64,000 nucleotides of DNA from an uncultured Eubacteriales bacterium (GTDB lineage: Bacteria; Bacillota; Clostridia; Christensenellales; Aristaeellaceae), in the NCBI GenBank assembly GCA_902789795.1, contig CADAPM010000005.1, positions 1-64,000 on the forward strand. Direction: 5' to 3'. Positions 61,449 through 64,000 of the stretch are shown piece after piece. The position numbers were made by a program, and so were the translations under genes. Numbering within the stretch: the first letter of the stretch is position 1; each line of letters starts with the position of its first letter. Below the pieces are notes generated by a model, which was not told the DNA's origin, made no database searches, and was given only the letters and a program-made list of their open reading frames with translations.

Positions 61449-62627
61449 ATGCGGGTCGGGATTTTCGGGGGATCCTTCGATCCTCCGCACAAAGGGCATC
61501 TGGCGGTCGTTGAAGCTGCTGTAAGGACTGCCGGGCTGGATCAGGTGCTCGTCATCCCGTCCGCAGGCGCATATAAAGAGAACATGACCGTTATTGCCTC
61601 AGCCGCTGACCGGCTGAACATGTGCAGGCTCTGCTTCGGCAGTGAACCGCACTGTTTCGTTTCAGATATAGAGGCGCACCGCAACGAATGGATCCCCACG
61701 ATCGCGACCGTGGAACGGTTCAAAAAGCTGCAGCACCAGAATGATCAATTGGTCCTGATCGTCGGAGCGGATAAGCTCAACACCCTGCCCCACTGGAAGC
61801 GGGCCGAAGAACTGTTCAAGCTATGCGAGATCCTGGTGTTCCCAAGGAACGGCATCGATCCCGGGCCCTATGTCACGGAGCTCCGCTCCGCCGGGGCCAG
61901 CGTGACTGTGATGAACACCGCCGAAGCGCCGGGGGCCTCCAGCGAGATCCAGTCCCTGCTGAAAAAATATGAATGTCCTCAGTATCTGACCCCGGAGGTG
62001 GCCGGTTACATCGCCGCCCATTGGCTGTATCTGGATAAAAACATCCTCACCGCCGAAAAGCTGATGACACCGAAGCGATGGAAGCACACCCTGGGCGTGC
62101 GCAGCCAGGCCGTAGAATACGCCCTGCTGCATAACATTGATCCCGTAAAAGCCGCCTTGGCCGCCATGCTGCACGACAGCGCCAAATGCCTGCCCTTCGA
62201 AGTGATGCTGAGCTACGCCTACGAGGCGGGCATCTCGGAGCCCACTTTCCTGAGCAGCCCCGCCATGCTGCACGGCCCGGTCGGGGCCTGGATCGCCCGG
62301 AACAAATACCACGTCTCTGACCCCGACGTGTTGAACGCCATCACCTATCACACGGTCGGCCGCGCCGATATGAGCAAGCTTGAAATGTGTATCTTTGTCG
62401 CCGACGCCACCGAGCCCGGGCGTGAGCAGTACCCGGGTCTGAAGCGGCTGAGGCGGCTCGCGGAAAGAAGCCTGGAGGCCGCCGTACTGCTGAGCCTCAA
62501 TCTGACCAAGCAGTATGTGCTCGGAGCCGGCAAAACGTTCAATCCCATTTCCGACGCCACCGTCCGGTGGATCACTCCACTGGTGCCTGAAGAACTGCTC
62601 CCCCTCACCCGTGCGGCTCTGCCGTAA
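61449..62627 (+). CDS. nicotinate-nucleotide adenylyltransferase fused to a YqeK-type HD hydrolase
   Basis: A 392-residue fusion. Residues 1-195 are NadD, which makes deamido-NAD from nicotinate mononucleotide and ATP: GGSFDPPHKGH (residues 7-17), then RLNMCRLCF, ATVERFKKL and VLIVGADKL plus a C-terminal LLKKYECPQYLTPEVAGYI. Residues about 205-390 form an HD-domain of YqeK type, which splits Ap4A: LGVRSQAVEYALLH, HD pair MLHDSAKC (His242-Asp243), HGPVGAWIA and TYHTVGRADMS. In most Firmicutes the two are adjacent separate genes. ATG 61449 has AAGGG about ten bases ahead; the earlier GTG 61440 is too close. rsfS follows 18 bases later. Confidence 0.92.
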   Translation: MRVGIFGGSFDPPHKGHLAVVEAAVRTAGLDQVLVIPSAGAYKENMTVIASAADRLNMCRLCFGSEPHCFVSDIEAHRNEWIPTIATVERFKKLQHQNDQLVLIVGADKLNTLPHWKRAEELFKLCEILVFPRNGIDPGPYVTELRSAGASVTVMNTAEAPGASSEIQSLLKKYECPQYLTPEVAGYIAAHWLYLDKNILTAEKLMTPKRWKHTLGVRSQAVEYALLHNIDPVKAALAAMLHDSAKCLPFEVMLSYAYEAGISEPTFLSSPAMLHGPVGAWIARNKYHVSDPDVLNAITYHTVGRADMSKLEMCIFVADATEPGREQYPGLKRLRRLAERSLEAAVLLSLNLTKQYVLGAGKTFNPISDATVRWITPLVPEELLPLTRAALP

Positions 62628-62645
62628 ACAAGAAAGGAAAGAAGT

Positions 62646-63023
62646 ATGTCTGAAGAACCTATCCTGGTCAAACAGATCGCGAAAGTCCTCGACGACAAGA
62701 AAGCCCTCGACATTATTGCCCTCAATGTAGGCCATTTGACCGTCATCACCGATTACATGGTCATCGCCAGCGGCCGCAGCGTCCTGCAGACGAGATCTCT
62801 GGCGGACGACCTCGACGACAAGATGACCGAACTGGGCATCCCGCTGCGCACCCGCGAGGGTTATCAGGAAGGCCGCTGGATCGTCATGGATTACGGCACG
62901 GTCCTGGTGCACATCTTCCATCCCGAAGCCCGCGAGTATTACCACCTGGAACGCCTGTGGGCCGACGGCACCAACGCCATCGATCTGAGCGGCGTTCTGG
63001 TGGACGACGAAAAGCAGAACTGA
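62646..63023 (+). CDS. rsfS: ribosome silencing factor RsfS
   Basis: A 125-residue RsfS/YbeB-type factor that binds L14 of the large subunit and blocks joining of the subunits in starvation. Family text is present: VLDDKKALDIIALNVGHLTVITDYMVIASGRSVLQTRSLADDL, EGYQEGRWIVMDYGTVLVHIFHPEAREYYHLERLWADG. Its position right after nadD-yqeK is the classic arrangement in Firmicutes. A short ArsC-like gene follows six bases later. Confidence 0.96.
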   Translation: MSEEPILVKQIAKVLDDKKALDIIALNVGHLTVITDYMVIASGRSVLQTRSLADDLDDKMTELGIPLRTREGYQEGRWIVMDYGTVLVHIFHPEAREYYHLERLWADGTNAIDLSGVLVDDEKQN

Positions 63024-63028
63024 CGAAT

Positions 63029-63376
63029 ATGCCGAATATTCAGATATACTTTGTCAAGCGCAGCTTTGACGTGCAGAAGGCCGAGCGCTTTTTCAAGGAG
63101 CGCCGCGTCCCCTTCCAGTCGGTCGATATGAAGCGCCATGCGCCCGGAAAGCGGGAGCTGGAGCTCTTTGCCAGGGCCGCCGGAAGCGTGAGCGGCCTCC
63201 TGGACCGCGAAAGCACGAAAGTGCTGTCCCATCCTGCCGCCTATATGCACGATGAGAGCGCGGTCCTGGAGGAACTCATGGAGGATCCTTCCCTGCTCCG
63301 CGCGCCCATCGTGCGCAACGGCCAGAAGGTCACCATCGGTGTGCACGAAGACGTCTGGGCCCAGTGGCTCGTATGA
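63029..63376 (+). CDS. ArsC/Spx-like thioredoxin-fold protein without the catalytic cysteine
   Basis: A 115-residue ArsC-family protein of the thioredoxin fold. It aligns with the family at IQIYFVKRSFDVQKAERFFKERRVPFQSVDMK, ESAVLEELMEDPSLLRAPIVRNGQKVTIGVHEDVW. The active-site cysteine, expected in the first loop, is absent (VKRSFD instead of C-x-x-C or C-D-T), so arsenate reduction is unlikely and a regulatory role like Spx or another binding role is possible. ATG 63029 follows the rsfS stop by five bases; a longer frame running back into rsfS is rejected. A terminator follows. Confidence 0.8.
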   Translation: MPNIQIYFVKRSFDVQKAERFFKERRVPFQSVDMKRHAPGKRELELFARAAGSVSGLLDRESTKVLSHPAAYMHDESAVLEELMEDPSLLRAPIVRNGQKVTIGVHEDVWAQWLV

Positions 63377-63403
63377 TCCTGTAAACCGAATAATAAGATA
63401 CAT

Positions 63404-63441
63404 AAAAGGATTGCCACCTCAATATCTGTGGCAATCCTTTT
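63404..63441. terminator. bidirectional terminator
   Basis: A perfect 14-pair stem (63404-63417 with 63428-63441), ten-base loop, with AAAA and TTTT at its ends and a further TTT after it. It separates convergent genes and can act both ways. Confidence 0.92.
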
Positions 63442-63475
63442 TTCAGTCCGCGCTATCGCTGCTATCTGAAAGATC

Positions 63476-64000
63476 TCACTCAGCCGTGTAGTAGTAGCGG
63501 CTCGTGATGTTCAGAAGCTCGGTGATGGTCACATACTCATAGTTCCTGTCCTTGAGGGCTTCCATCAGCTTCTTGTAGAACCCAAGGTCGTGTTTGTTGG
63601 CGTGCATCAGGATGATGGAACCGTTTTTGATCGTCTTGAGCGCCTTGTCCAGATCCTTGGTATTATCCATATCCCAGGTGATGATATGATCGAAGCCCGC
63701 GCTGTGGAGCCACCGGCCGATCTTGCCGCCGCCGCCGTCCCCGGCGCCCGCGCCGAAGGGAGGACGCACCGTCAGGAATTCGTAATGGTATCCGAGCACC
63801 TCGTCCAGTCTCTTCTGGTACCGGTTCAGGTCCGAGGTGATCTGGCCGTAGCTGCGCTCCGTCAGCTTTTTGTGCTGGAAGAAATGGGAACCGATCTCAT
63901 GGCCCGCGTCGAGGGCTGACTGCCAGAGCTCCCGGTCCTCCACCTTCAGGTTGAAGCCGCTGGGATACAGGGTCATTTTGACGCCATATTCCTCCGCGAC
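63476..64000 (-). CDS. polysaccharide deacetylase-like protein, C-terminal part (cut by window edge)
   Basis: The frame stays open to base 64,000, so the start lies outside. The visible 174 residues read as the end of a carbohydrate esterase 4 domain: HEIGSHFFQHKKL (H-x3-H of motif 2: GSH..QH), RPPFGAG (motif 3), TWDMDN (motif 4) and SIILMHANKHDLG (motif 5). This gives deacetylation of an N-acetylated glycan or peptidoglycan as the likely role. Signal sequence and motif 1 are not in view. Confidence 0.85.
   Translation of the reverse strand, partial: VAEEYGVKMTLYPSGFNLKVEDRELWQSALDAGHEIGSHFFQHKKLTERSYGQITSDLNRYQKRLDEVLGYHYEFLTVRPPFGAGAGDGGGGKIGRWLHSAGFDHIITWDMDNTKDLDKALKTIKNGSIILMHANKHDLGFYKKLMEALKDRNYEYVTITELLNITSRYYYTAE

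Overview
The window is a GC-rich chromosomal segment from an anaerobic, gut-type member of Clostridia (Bacillota). The evidence is a clostridial DnaE1-type polymerase III, a PduL-AckA acetate pathway, a rpsF-ssb-rpsR operon, a BMP-type nucleoside ABC transporter beside xpt, a glycine riboswitch ahead of an AgcS symporter, and many secreted Ala/Leu-rich signal-peptide proteins. High GC gives long antisense open frames across most genes, and these were left out. The genus cannot be fixed from the sequence alone; an order such as Christensenellales is a guess.

Layout. Bases 1-8,600 look accessory: the end of an alpha/beta hydrolase, a frameshifted HAD phosphatase, a flavin oxidoreductase with its HxlR regulator, a MarR-controlled radical SAM 'mobile pair', a TetR-flavodoxin-CMD/cupin cluster and a NUDIX-membrane protein-AraC operon. 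8,744-14,470 (minus) holds a three-gene FbpABC-like importer and an unusual extended acetate kinase. 14,867-21,145 is one plus-strand operon: secreted phosphodiester glycosidase, Lgt-like membrane protein, 5'-nucleotidase, GH2 glycosidase, NahK-like sugar kinase, polysaccharide deacetylase. Then follow enolase (minus), a secreted unknown protein and dnaE. 27,875-35,646 encodes mainly large secreted proteins (VWA with a peptidoglycan-binding domain, a triple-SH3 protein, a Big2-repeat protein). A non-coding hairpin-rich repeat (35,776-36,050) separates these from rpsF-ssb-rpsR (minus) and the xpt-BMP nucleoside uptake operon (minus). 43,246-47,752 has hsp20 with a CtsR-type operator, a secreted unknown and a membrane-anchored 5'-nucleotidase on an alanine-rich coiled-coil stalk. 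47,787-50,745 (minus) is prs, two unknown genes and an acyl-ACP thioesterase. Next come a tandem glycine riboswitch and an agcS gene broken by a 13-bp tandem duplication, pduL-ackA, a GNAT/hydrolase/MurF-like/Ddl cluster, a secreted C39-like peptidase (minus), and a nadD-yqeK fusion with rsfS. The window closes inside a polysaccharide deacetylase.

How it fits together. Purine salvage is served by nucleoside ABC import, xpt, prs and two distinct 5'-nucleotidases, one extracellular. PduL plus AckA would make acetate and ATP, with a second divergent acetate kinase elsewhere. The glycan operon suggests scavenging of phosphorylated or N-acetylated sugars. Several regulatory sites can be read directly: palindromes at the HxlR, MarR and TetR promoters, a CtsR box at hsp20, a PurBox at xpt and the glycine riboswitch. 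All functions are inferred from motifs and family resemblance read by eye; no database search was run.
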